Program-made: the position numbers and the translations under genes
Notes under the pieces: model-generated
The model's database searches: none
Seen by the model: the letters and a program-made list of their open reading frames with translations, nothing else
What the model was told of the DNA's origin: nothing
DNA from: [Clostridium] hylemonae DSM 15053
GTDB lineage: Bacteria; Bacillota; Clostridia; Lachnospirales; Lachnospiraceae
Reading direction: 5' to 3'
DNA length: 64,000 bases
NCBI RefSeq assembly: GCF_008281175.1
Contig: NZ_CP036524.1
Coordinates: forward strand, 1,550,001 to 1,614,000
Shown here: piece by piece, positions 36,021 to 44,003 of the stretch
Numbering within the stretch: the first letter of the stretch is position 1
Layout: every line of letters starts with the position of its first letter

Positions 36021-37382
36021 ATGAGTGATGTTAAGAATGAAGTAAAGAAAGAATCAGGCTCACTGGCGCCGATTCAGGAAAAAGACCGTATTATGGGCTG
36101 GGGATCTTATCTTATGCTCTGGCTTGGCGGATGTATCTCTATCGGTACGCTGACGATGGGTTCCGCCCAGCTGGACAAAGGGCTTAACCTTATGCAGGTG
36201 TTTCTGGCAGTGCTGATCGGCTCCACCATTCTCGTCATCGGTATCTGTGCCAACGACCGGTTCAGTTACAAGTCGGGAGCGCCATATGCGATACAGCTTA
36301 AAAGTGCCTACGGCACAAAAGGGAATATCGTACCTGTAATGATCCGTGGACTGCCCGCGATCGTATGGTATGGGTTCCAGACATGGCTTGGAGGTTCTGC
36401 GATCAACCAGATATCGATCGCCATCTTCGGATATGACAACGTAGTATTATTCTTCATCCTGTTCCAGGTACTCCAGATCATACTGTCTGTGAAAGGGTTC
36501 CATGGGATCAAATGGGTCGAGAACGTGGGAGGCGTTGTCATCGTATGTGCAATGCTCTACATGCTCTATGTATGTGTTACCCAGTACTGGGGAGTTATCG
36601 GCGATAAGCTCATCAGCAGGGAAGGTTCCTGGGGGATGCCTTTCATCGCCGCTATCATAGCATTTTTCGGAAACAGTACGACCGTTATGCTCAATGCGGG
36701 AGACTACTCACGTGAGCTGAAAGGAGGATTCTCTGTAGGGAAGCGGGGGGTTGCGTACTTTATCGCCATGGTTCCTACCACTGTACTTCTCGGTCTGATC
36801 GGTGCGATGGCGTCTACGGCGACAGGTATCGCAAATCCGATCAATGCATTCTCCCAGATGGTTCAAAATAAGGTCCTTCTCGTCGCCACGCTTGGTTTTA
36901 TCCTGTTCGCGCAGATGACGACAAACCTTGCGAGCAACGTAGTTCCGCCGGCCTACGCATTTATGGACGCATTTAAAATAAAGCACAGGACTGCGGTTAT
37001 CCTCGTAGGCGTCCTTGCCGTATGTACATGTCCGTGGATCCTCACGAATGACAGTTCGGCGGCAGGACTGGATATGTTCGTCAAGATCTATACGGCCTTC
37101 TTCGGACCGATATTTGCGGTGCTGATCACGGATTACTATATTATGCACCGGGGGAAGATCGAGGGAGAGAAGCTTGATGATCTGTATAATGATAAAGGAA
37201 ATCACGCCGGTGTCAACTGGGCGGCGATCATTGCAACCGCTGTAGGGGCAGTTATCGGTCTGATCAATGTAGACATTTCCTTCTTCACCGCCACAATACC
37301 GACAGGCCTGGTATACTATTTCTGTATGAAGAAGATGCCGTCCTGCGGTCGTTTCAGGAAAGGAACTTCACTTGAGAAGTGA
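36021..37382 (+). CDS. NCS1 family nucleobase/allantoin permease (copy 1)
   Basis: The 453-aa protein has about 12 transmembrane helices and fits the nucleobase:cation symporter-1 family, which imports allantoin, hydantoins, cytosine, uracil or purines. Seen features: YAIQLKSAYGTKGNIVPVMI and the loop GIKWVENVGG. It lies 27 bases behind allantoinase copy 1. Substrate inferred from context. Confidence 0.85.
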   Translation: MSDVKNEVKKESGSLAPIQEKDRIMGWGSYLMLWLGGCISIGTLTMGSAQLDKGLNLMQVFLAVLIGSTILVIGICANDRFSYKSGAPYAIQLKSAYGTKGNIVPVMIRGLPAIVWYGFQTWLGGSAINQISIAIFGYDNVVLFFILFQVLQIILSVKGFHGIKWVENVGGVVIVCAMLYMLYVCVTQYWGVIGDKLISREGSWGMPFIAAIIAFFGNSTTVMLNAGDYSRELKGGFSVGKRGVAYFIAMVPTTVLLGLIGAMASTATGIANPINAFSQMVQNKVLLVATLGFILFAQMTTNLASNVVPPAYAFMDAFKIKHRTAVILVGVLAVCTCPWILTNDSSAAGLDMFVKIYTAFFGPIFAVLITDYYIMHRGKIEGEKLDDLYNDKGNHAGVNWAAIIATAVGAVIGLINVDISFFTATIPTGLVYYFCMKKMPSCGRFRKGTSLEK

Positions 37383-37397
37383 TAGGAGGTTATACAT

Positions 37398-38771
37398 ATG
37401 TATGATATTTTAGTGAATAACGGAAAAATTGTGACGGCAGATGCAGTCACAGCAGGAAATATAGCTGTCAAAGACGGCAGGATCGCAGCGGTGCTGGCTG
37501 AAGGGATCGAGCCTGAGGCATCCAGGGTGATCGATGCAAAAGGAAACTATGTGTTCCCCGGGGCTATCGATACACATGCGCATCTGAATGACCCGGGCTA
37601 TGAGTGGCGGGAAGATTACGAGCACGGCACAGCTGCGGCCGCTGTGGGCGGATATACAACAGTTATCGATATGCCGCTGCAGAACGAACCAGCCATGACG
37701 AACGCAGACTTATTTGACCGGAAGGAAGAAAAAGTGAGCAGTAATGCATACGCGGACTATTGTTTCTGGGGCGGACTTGTACCGGATAATTTTGAGGACC
37801 TGAAGGGGATGCACGATAAAGGCTGTGTGGCGTTTAAGTCATTTATCGGCCCGGTCTCTCCAGATTACAGTTCCTTAAATTACGGGCAGGCATATGAAGC
37901 AATGCAGCGCATCAAAGAATTCGGCGGACGTGCGGGATTCCACTGTGAGGACTACTCCCTGATCAAATGGCAGGAGGCGAGGATGAAAAGAGAAGGCCGT
38001 CTCGACTGGCAGGGCTTTCTCGACTCCCGGCCTGTCATCGCAGAGATGGTGGCTACTGTTGATATGATAGAGCTTGCCAAGGCTACAGGGTGCAAGGTAC
38101 ATATCTGCCATGTGAGCAGCCCGGATGTGGCGCAGAAGATCAAAGAAGCACAGCAGGAAGGATGCGATATTACGGCTGAGACGTGTTCCCACTATCTGAG
38201 CCTTACGGATAAGGATGTCATTGAGAACGGACCGCTGTTCAAGTGCGCGCCGCCGCTGCGCTCCCAGGAGGAAGTAGACAGACTGTGGAAGTATGTGGAG
38301 GACGGCACATTCAGCGGTATCGCAAGCGACCATTCGCCATGCTCTTATGACGAGAAGTTCAAGGAGATCCTTGGAAACAAGATCGAAAATGTGTTTGACG
38401 TGTGGGGCGGCATAAGCGGGATCCAGAGCGGCTTCCAGGTGGCGTTCAACGAAGGCTGTGTAAAGAGAGACATATGTCCGTCTGTACTGGCTGATTCCAT
38501 GGCGAGACGGCCTGCGAAAGCATTTGGGATCTATGGCAGAAAAGGAGATATCAAGCCCGGATTTGACGCGGACCTCGTGATCGTAGATCCGGAGAGAGAA
38601 TGGGAGATCACAGGTGAGTCTCTCCTGTATGTCAATAAAATTTCCGCATTTGCAGGCATGAAAGGAAAAGGACTGCCGGTATGTACGATGATCCGCGGAA
38701 ATGTCGTTGCCGAAGACGGTAAGATCACAGCAGAAAAAGGCGTGGGCGAGTTGATCAGAAGATTAAGCTAG
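37398..38771 (+). CDS. allantoinase / hydantoinase-like amidohydrolase (copy 2)
   Basis: The 457-aa protein is a clear paralogue of copy 1, with the same metal residues: H60 and H62 (DTHAHLNDP), K147 (AFKSF), FHCED, ICHVSSP and ASDHSP. The HVSH of copy 1 reads HVSS here. Substrate may be allantoin of the other configuration, another hydantoin or a dihydropyrimidine. AGGAGG precedes the start. Confidence 0.82.
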   Translation: MYDILVNNGKIVTADAVTAGNIAVKDGRIAAVLAEGIEPEASRVIDAKGNYVFPGAIDTHAHLNDPGYEWREDYEHGTAAAAVGGYTTVIDMPLQNEPAMTNADLFDRKEEKVSSNAYADYCFWGGLVPDNFEDLKGMHDKGCVAFKSFIGPVSPDYSSLNYGQAYEAMQRIKEFGGRAGFHCEDYSLIKWQEARMKREGRLDWQGFLDSRPVIAEMVATVDMIELAKATGCKVHICHVSSPDVAQKIKEAQQEGCDITAETCSHYLSLTDKDVIENGPLFKCAPPLRSQEEVDRLWKYVEDGTFSGIASDHSPCSYDEKFKEILGNKIENVFDVWGGISGIQSGFQVAFNEGCVKRDICPSVLADSMARRPAKAFGIYGRKGDIKPGFDADLVIVDPEREWEITGESLLYVNKISAFAGMKGKGLPVCTMIRGNVVAEDGKITAEKGVGELIRRLS

Positions 38772-38799
38772 TCCGTCAAACATCGAGAGGAGAGAGAAG

Positions 38800-40161
38800 A
38801 TGAGTAATATTGTAGAAAATCTGGAACTGAACCCGGAACTCGTAACGAACGTGGACCCGGACCTTCAGCCGACAAAAAAACGTATCATGGGATCTTTATC
38901 CTATGCCGCAAGCTTTATGGGAGGATGTGTATCCATCGGTACATTTTCCATGGGGGCAGGACTGATCGGGGTGCTGACGGTAGGCCAGGCGATCCTTGCC
39001 ATGATCATCGGATGCCTTGTTATCGCCATCGCGCTCGTTATTATCGGGAACTGCGGGCATAAGTATGGCATTCCTTATACGGTGCAGCTCAGAAGCAGCT
39101 TTGGAACGGCGGGCGTCAAGATTCCCGGTCTGTTAAGAGGCGTGCCGGCGATCATCTGGTTTGGATTCCAGAGCTGGGTAGGAGCGGGAGCGATCAACAG
39201 CTGCTTCAAGATCTTATTTGGTTTTGACAACCTCCCGGTCGTCTATGCACTGTTCACGATTCTGCAGGTAGCTTTGGCGATCAAAGGGTTTGAGGGGATC
39301 AAATGGCTTGAGAATATATCATGTATTTTCATCATCGCCATCCTTGCCTATATGTTATACGTAGTGAAGACACAGTTTGCCACTGAGATCGACGATGTGT
39401 TCTCCGGAATCAAGGGAACGTGGGGCATGCCGTTCTGGGCAGCGACGACGTCCTTCCTGGGGATCTATTCCACTATGATCATCAACGCGTCAGACTACTC
39501 ACGCAACCTGAAAGAAAACGTGAAGTCCGTGCGCACCGGAAGCATCTACACCGTGGCGATCCTGCCGGTGACACTGTTCATGGGCCTTATCGGTCTCCTT
39601 GTGACAGCGGCGACAGGAAACAGCGACCCGGTAGTTGTATTCTCGACAACGATGGGCAGTAAATTCCTCACAGTGGTGACGCTTTTGTTTATCGCATTTG
39701 CCCAGGTGACGACGAACGTGCTGAACAACATCGTACCGCCGTCCTATGTACTGATGGAATCCTTCCACATGAAGTGGTCACATGCGACGATAGTTGTAGG
39801 TATTCTCTCCGCGTGCTGTATGCCGTGGAAACTGGTCACGGACCAGTCGGCGGCGGGGCTGAGCCTGTTTACCCAGTTCTATTCCGCATTCCTCGGGCCT
39901 ATCTTCGCGGTTATGGCGGTAGACTATTATATTCTCCGTAAGAAGAAGCTGGATATCAACAACATGTACGATAAACAGGGAGTGTTCAAAGGTGTCAACT
40001 GGGCAGCCATCATCGCGATCATCGCAGGTTCGCTCTGTTCACTGCTCATCGTGGAGCTGTCCTGGTATGTAAGCCTCATACCGACAGGACTTGTGTATTA
40101 CTTCCTGATGAAGTCAATGAAGAGCTCGGCACCATTCCGTAAAGGGACTATTTTTGAGTAG
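38800..40161 (+). CDS. NCS1 family nucleobase/allantoin permease (copy 2)
   Basis: The 453-aa protein has exactly the length of copy 1 and is its paralogue (YTVQLRSSFGTAGVKIPGLL, GIKWLENIS, NASDYSRNLK). It lies 28 bases behind amidohydrolase copy 2. The hydrolase-permease pair thus looks duplicated. The stop codon runs directly into large stem-loop element A. Confidence 0.84.
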   Translation: MSNIVENLELNPELVTNVDPDLQPTKKRIMGSLSYAASFMGGCVSIGTFSMGAGLIGVLTVGQAILAMIIGCLVIAIALVIIGNCGHKYGIPYTVQLRSSFGTAGVKIPGLLRGVPAIIWFGFQSWVGAGAINSCFKILFGFDNLPVVYALFTILQVALAIKGFEGIKWLENISCIFIIAILAYMLYVVKTQFATEIDDVFSGIKGTWGMPFWAATTSFLGIYSTMIINASDYSRNLKENVKSVRTGSIYTVAILPVTLFMGLIGLLVTAATGNSDPVVVFSTTMGSKFLTVVTLLFIAFAQVTTNVLNNIVPPSYVLMESFHMKWSHATIVVGILSACCMPWKLVTDQSAAGLSLFTQFYSAFLGPIFAVMAVDYYILRKKKLDINNMYDKQGVFKGVNWAAIIAIIAGSLCSLLIVELSWYVSLIPTGLVYYFLMKSMKSSAPFRKGTIFE

Positions 40162-40470
40162 ATTTTTGGAGGATCGTGGCGTACGGCGGAGGAAAGGCGG
40201 CAGGGGGCTGCGGGACGGTCGGTGCGCTTGCGATCCGTAGGTAAAGAAGACGCGGTATATACTGACACCGACAGATGCGACGGGAAATCTGGATGATTTC
40301 CCGTCTTAGCTGTCTCAGAAACTGCACTTGATGTGCAGTTTCTAGTCTGTATATACCGCGTCTTCTTTACGAACGGATCGGCAAAGCTCCCTCCAACGCC
40401 CCGCAGCCCCCTGCTGCCTTTCCTCCGCCTGTTACTACACGAAGCTCTAATTTACTCAAGGTGGGAGATA
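40162..40470 (+). repeat. element A: ~245-nt multi-stem structured element in the permease 3' UTR
   Basis: The core (40185-40429) has 30-base outer arms with one mismatch (40185-40214 with 40400-40429), an 8-bp helix (CGATCCGT 40231-40238 with ACGGATCG 40373-40380), and a perfect 22-bp inner stem (40241-40262 with 40349-40370). Inside are two 11-bp hairpins with 5-base loops (40279-40305, 40317-40343). GTCGGTG (40218-40224) can pair with CACCGAC (40266-40272), a possible pseudoknot. The leader ATTTTTGGAGGA starts at the stop codon. Element C is homologous, with compensatory base changes. There is no T-run, so it is not a plain terminator. The 3' flank to about 40470 is also similar in C. No gene is seen in the rest of the gap to 40535. 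Confidence 0.75.
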
Positions 40471-40535
40471 GCTGAGGACTCAATGGATTTATTTTATCCC
40501 TATTCACCCTGCTGTACGCCGCCAACTAACCAAAC

Positions 40536-41390
40536 TTAGTCCCCTAAATTCTTATTGAGGAACTTTACTGTCTCCTGGAGTAGTTGGGCGGTGAACGGGT
40601 TTGTTTCTTCCCGGTCGAAGTCGTGGGTGTTTCCGGCGGCGATAAACTGTCTGGCCTGGTAGCGGCTGCTCAGTTCGAGGAATTCTTCGTATGGCACATC
40701 CGGGTCATTGGTGCTGTGGGCGCAGAAGAGCGGGCAGGGCAGTGCGGCGCAGGCGCGCAGGGTGTAGTCCAGATAGAAGTATTTCTCCCGTCCTTCATAC
40801 AGGAGGGCGCGCCAGCGGCCCGTCTGTCTTGCGTACACGTAGATGCTGTAGTGTGTGTCCAGTCCTCCCGATGGCTGGAGTCCGGCTCCGGCGTTGTCCA
40901 GGCATGAGGCGTCCACGGCCGGAAGGGAACAGTAGTAACTGCTCGGCGTCTGGAACCAGCTGTCGCACAGGAAGCCGTAGCCATAGTAGGAGAGTATGCC
41001 CTCCGGCGCGGCGGGGAGGTCGCCCTGGGCGGCGGCCAGAAGGCAGAGGTACGCGCCGGCGGAACGTCCCCAGAGAAAGAAAGGGAGTGCATGGCCGCAA
41101 TACAGTTCAGGGTATTTGACATAATGGGAGATGGAAGAGGTGACATCATCCAGGATCGTATTAAGCTTTGCCGCCGGTGCAAGAGGATAGTCGAAGGACA
41201 CGATGATATATCCTGCTTCTGTCAGTGTCTTCTGATGAAGCGCCGGGAGGTCGTCTCTTTCCCCGTACAGCAGCCCGCCCCCGTGGAAGTAGAGGATACA
41301 GGCTTTGGGGGTGACGCTGCTGTCCGAACAGACGGTGGCGTGTTTCAGGTAAAGTGTACTGTTTATTTCAATGATTTTTTTCTGCTGCAT
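40536..41390 (-). CDS. alpha/beta hydrolase (HSL-type esterase)
   Basis: The 284-aa protein has the oxyanion motif FHGGG, the nucleophile elbow GRSAG, and late Asp and His in HSTNDPDVP and GNTHDFD. This is the hormone-sensitive-lipase-like layout. No signal peptide, so cytoplasmic. It lies alone on the opposite strand between the two halves of the allantoin cluster. A role in ureide use is not evident; substrate unknown. Confidence 0.82.
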   Translation of the reverse strand: MQQKKIIEINSTLYLKHATVCSDSSVTPKACILYFHGGGLLYGERDDLPALHQKTLTEAGYIIVSFDYPLAPAAKLNTILDDVTSSISHYVKYPELYCGHALPFFLWGRSAGAYLCLLAAAQGDLPAAPEGILSYYGYGFLCDSWFQTPSSYYCSLPAVDASCLDNAGAGLQPSGGLDTHYSIYVYARQTGRWRALLYEGREKYFYLDYTLRACAALPCPLFCAHSTNDPDVPYEEFLELSSRYQARQFIAAGNTHDFDREETNPFTAQLLQETVKFLNKNLGD

Positions 41391-41702
41391 TGTTCTGGCC
41401 TCCTTTTAATGCCCGCGCTGTGATACGAATATATTCTTGTCTGATGCGGATAAAATATTACCGTACGGCGTTTCAACGCCGGCCTTTGCTTAAATATTGA
41501 TCCGACAAAGCTATTATAGCATATAACAAGATGAAACAGACATGTGAAAAAATTGACAATAGGGTATAAAGTTGATAAAAAATCTATCTGCTTTTCTCAA
41601 TAATAATAATTGAAAAAACGTGCTGTTGTTGTCATAATTATGGTATAAAAACTGGTTGACCACTAGAGTAAATTTAAGAGGAAAGAAAGAGAGGAATTAA
41701 AA
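41391..41702. promoter_or_regulatory. divergent leader of the esterase and the allE operon
   Basis: This gap holds the esterase ribosome site and a small hairpin GGCGT-TTCA-ACGCC (41467-41480). On the plus strand it has TTGACA (41553-41558) with an AT-rich -10 region, the palindrome CATAATTATG (41633-41642), TATAAA (41644-41649) and the operator-like TGGTTGACCA (41653-41662). No gene or known riboswitch core was recognised. Confidence 0.5.
41653..41662. promoter_or_regulatory. candidate GntR/FCD operator TGGTTGACCA
   Basis: TGGTTGACCA lies 40 bases before the allE start and matches TGGTTAACCA at 34526-34535, in the leader of the first operon. The context ACTGGTTGACCA is close to FadR operators. 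Confidence 0.5.
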
Positions 41703-42491
41703 ATGAGTTATTTAAACGATCAGGTAGGATACCGCGAGGAACTTTTGATGACACGTTCTGTGATCAAGAAAGAGAATTATGTACTTCTCGAGCCAGACGG
41801 GCTTGTTAAGAACAGCATTCCGGGATATGAGAACTGTGACGTGACGATCCTTGGCTCACCGGCTATGGGCGCATCCTTTGCGGATTATCTCGTAACGGCA
41901 AGAGAAGGCGGAAAGAACAGCGGAATCGGCGGAGAGGGACTGGAGACATTCCTGTATGTGATCTCAGGTGAAGTCACGGTCAAAAATGCGGATAAAGAAG
42001 AAGTGCTCACAGAGGGCGGATACATCTTCTCACCTGAGAGCAACGTAGTTTCTTTTGAGAATAAGAGTAAGGAAGACGCAAAACTGTTTGTCTACAAACG
42101 CAGATATGAGAGAGTAGAAGGCTACAGCGCGTATACGGTAGTCGGCAATGCCAACGATCTTCCGTGGATCGAATATGAAGGAATGGAGAACTGCCATATC
42201 AAAGATTTTCTCCCGGCAGCGGGCGACTTCGGATTCGATATGAATATGCATATTCTAAAGTTCAAGCTCGGCGCGTCTCACGGCTATATCGAGACTCATG
42301 TACAGGAGCACGGAATGTATTTCCTTCAGGGCAAAGGTATGTACCGCGTGGACGACGAGTGGGTTCCGGTAAAAGCCGGCGACTATATGTTCCTGGATGC
42401 GTACTGCCCGCAGGCATGCTATGCGGTAGGACGAGAAGAAGACTTCGCCTACATTTACTCTAAAGACTGCAACAGAGACGTAGCGTTATAA
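41703..42491 (+). CDS. allE: (S)-ureidoglycine aminohydrolase
   Basis: AllE releases ammonia from (S)-ureidoglycine to give (S)-ureidoglycolate, using Mn2+. The 262-aa protein is a bicupin; the second cupin has the metal-site pattern ETHVQEHGMYFLQGKGMY followed by GDYMFLDAYCPQ. The length is typical of the enzyme. First gene of the second ureide operon (allE, ridA, allD, allFG, allK, permease, allC). Confidence 0.9.
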   Translation: MSYLNDQVGYREELLMTRSVIKKENYVLLEPDGLVKNSIPGYENCDVTILGSPAMGASFADYLVTAREGGKNSGIGGEGLETFLYVISGEVTVKNADKEEVLTEGGYIFSPESNVVSFENKSKEDAKLFVYKRRYERVEGYSAYTVVGNANDLPWIEYEGMENCHIKDFLPAAGDFGFDMNMHILKFKLGASHGYIETHVQEHGMYFLQGKGMYRVDDEWVPVKAGDYMFLDAYCPQACYAVGREEDFAYIYSKDCNRDVAL

Positions 42492-42513
42492 AGCGGAGAA
42501 AGGCAGAGATAAG

Positions 42514-42909
42514 ATGGGCAGAAAAGTTGTGATGTCCCAAAATGCGGGAAAGACCGGTCCATATTCACATGCTGTGGATGCCGGCGGCTGCCTGTTTCTG
42601 TCCGGACAGACGCCGATAGACCCGGCGGCCGGACAGCTTGTGGAAGGGGACATTACCGCCCAGACAAGACAGAGTTTCTCCAATCTGTTTCACGTGCTGG
42701 AAGAAGCGGGCCTGACGCCGGATGATGTTCAGAAAGTCAACGTATATCTGACGGATATGGATGATTTTGAGGCGATGAACGCGGTGTATGCCGAGCAGTT
42801 TTCAGAGCCATACCCGGCCCGCAGCACGGTTGGAGTCGCTGCTCTTGTGGGCGGTGCAAAGATAGAGATCGAAATGATCGCGAAGAAAAGTCAGAACATA
42901 GAAGAGTGA
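42514..42909 (+). CDS. RidA family reactive imine deaminase
   Basis: The 131-aa protein has the RidA/YjgF/UK114 pattern GPYSHAVDAGGCLFLSGQTPIDP, VNVYLTDMDDF and RSTVGVAAL, including the substrate-binding arginine. RidA hydrolyses reactive enamines and imines to ketoacids and ammonia. Placed between allE and allD, it may clear imine or aminoacrylate-like by-products of the ureide pathway. Confidence 0.88.
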   Translation: MGRKVVMSQNAGKTGPYSHAVDAGGCLFLSGQTPIDPAAGQLVEGDITAQTRQSFSNLFHVLEEAGLTPDDVQKVNVYLTDMDDFEAMNAVYAEQFSEPYPARSTVGVAALVGGAKIEIEMIAKKSQNIEE

Positions 42910-42936
42910 TTAGGAAAGTAAAGAGGAGCAGAAAAA

Positions 42937-43989
42937 ATGAAACTATCTCGGGATGAATTAAAAAACCTGATGAAAAATAAGCTGATCAAAGCCGGCTTAA
43001 GTGAGGAACATGCCGATATGACGGCTGAGATCCTCACATGGTCGGATGAGAGGGGATACCATTCCCACGGCGCGGTCCGTGTGGAGTATTACAGCGAGAG
43101 GATCGCAAAAGGGGGCATCACGACGGACCCGAAATTTGAGTGGAAAGAGACGGGGCCGTGTTCTGCCATTTATGAAGGAGACAATGGCTGCGGATATGTA
43201 GCATCCACCTTTGCGATGGAAAAGACAATAGAGATGGCGAAAAAGTCAGGCATCGCGGTGACTGGTATCCGCAACATTTCACACAGCGGTTCGATCGGAT
43301 ATTATACAGAGATGGCCGCTAAGCAGGACCTGGTGGCGATCGCATTCTGCCAGTCTGATCCTATGGCGGTGCCGTTTGGGGGGACCGAGCCGTATTACGG
43401 CACGAACCCGATTTCTTTTGCGGCTCCGACTGCGGATGACAGGACGGTCGTATTTGATATGGCGACGACAGTTCAGGCGTGGGGCAAGATTCTGGATAAG
43501 CGTTCCAGACATGAGGCGATACCGGATACGTGGGCGGTTGATGAAAAAGGGCAGCCGGTGACAGATTCAAGTCTTGTCAACGCACTGCTTCCGATCGCGG
43601 GCGCAAAAGGGTACGGACTTATGATGATGGTCGACGTCTTTGCAGGCGTGCTGCTCGGCGTTCCGTTCGGCAAACATGTAAGCTCCATGTACCACGACCT
43701 TTCCAAGGGAAGAGACCTTGGACAGATGTTCATCGTGATGGATCCGTCCAGATTTGTCGGTCTGGATGCATTTAAGAAGTCCATGTCCCAGGTGCTGGAT
43801 GAACTCGGCGAGATGCCCGCTGCGGAAGGATACGGGAAAGTATACTATCCGGGCGAGCGCGCGGTCATGAGGCGGGATAAAGCATATGAAACAGGCGGCG
43901 TGGAGATCGTAGATGAGATCTATGATTATCTGGTCAGTGATGATGTGCATTACGACAGATACGACCACAAAAACAGATTTGCCGAATAA
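42937..43989 (+). CDS. allD: ureidoglycolate dehydrogenase
   Basis: AllD oxidises ureidoglycolate to oxalurate with NAD(P). The 350-aa protein is in the malate/L-lactate dehydrogenase (Ldh2) family: SDERGYHSHGAVRV, the catalytic histidine in ISHSGSIGYY, and GTNPISFAAPT. Next to allE and the oxamic transcarbamylase genes, ureidoglycolate is the expected substrate. Confidence 0.9.
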   Translation: MKLSRDELKNLMKNKLIKAGLSEEHADMTAEILTWSDERGYHSHGAVRVEYYSERIAKGGITTDPKFEWKETGPCSAIYEGDNGCGYVASTFAMEKTIEMAKKSGIAVTGIRNISHSGSIGYYTEMAAKQDLVAIAFCQSDPMAVPFGGTEPYYGTNPISFAAPTADDRTVVFDMATTVQAWGKILDKRSRHEAIPDTWAVDEKGQPVTDSSLVNALLPIAGAKGYGLMMMVDVFAGVLLGVPFGKHVSSMYHDLSKGRDLGQMFIVMDPSRFVGLDAFKKSMSQVLDELGEMPAAEGYGKVYYPGERAVMRRDKAYETGGVEIVDEIYDYLVSDDVHYDRYDHKNRFAE

Positions 43990-44003
43990 GGGAAGGAGAA
44001 CAT

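Noticed and set aside
40185-40429. Element A as a simple Rho-independent terminator
   Set aside because: It is far too large, nested, and lacks a terminal T-run; the joint sequences are conserved, unlike in terminators.
40584-41119. Overlapping plus-strand frames rich in Arg and Pro
   Set aside because: They are shadows of the esterase gene, which has complete catalytic motifs on the minus strand.
41403-41520. Purine riboswitch before the esterase gene
   Set aside because: The purine-context made this worth a look, but the conserved three-way junction sequences are absent on both strands.
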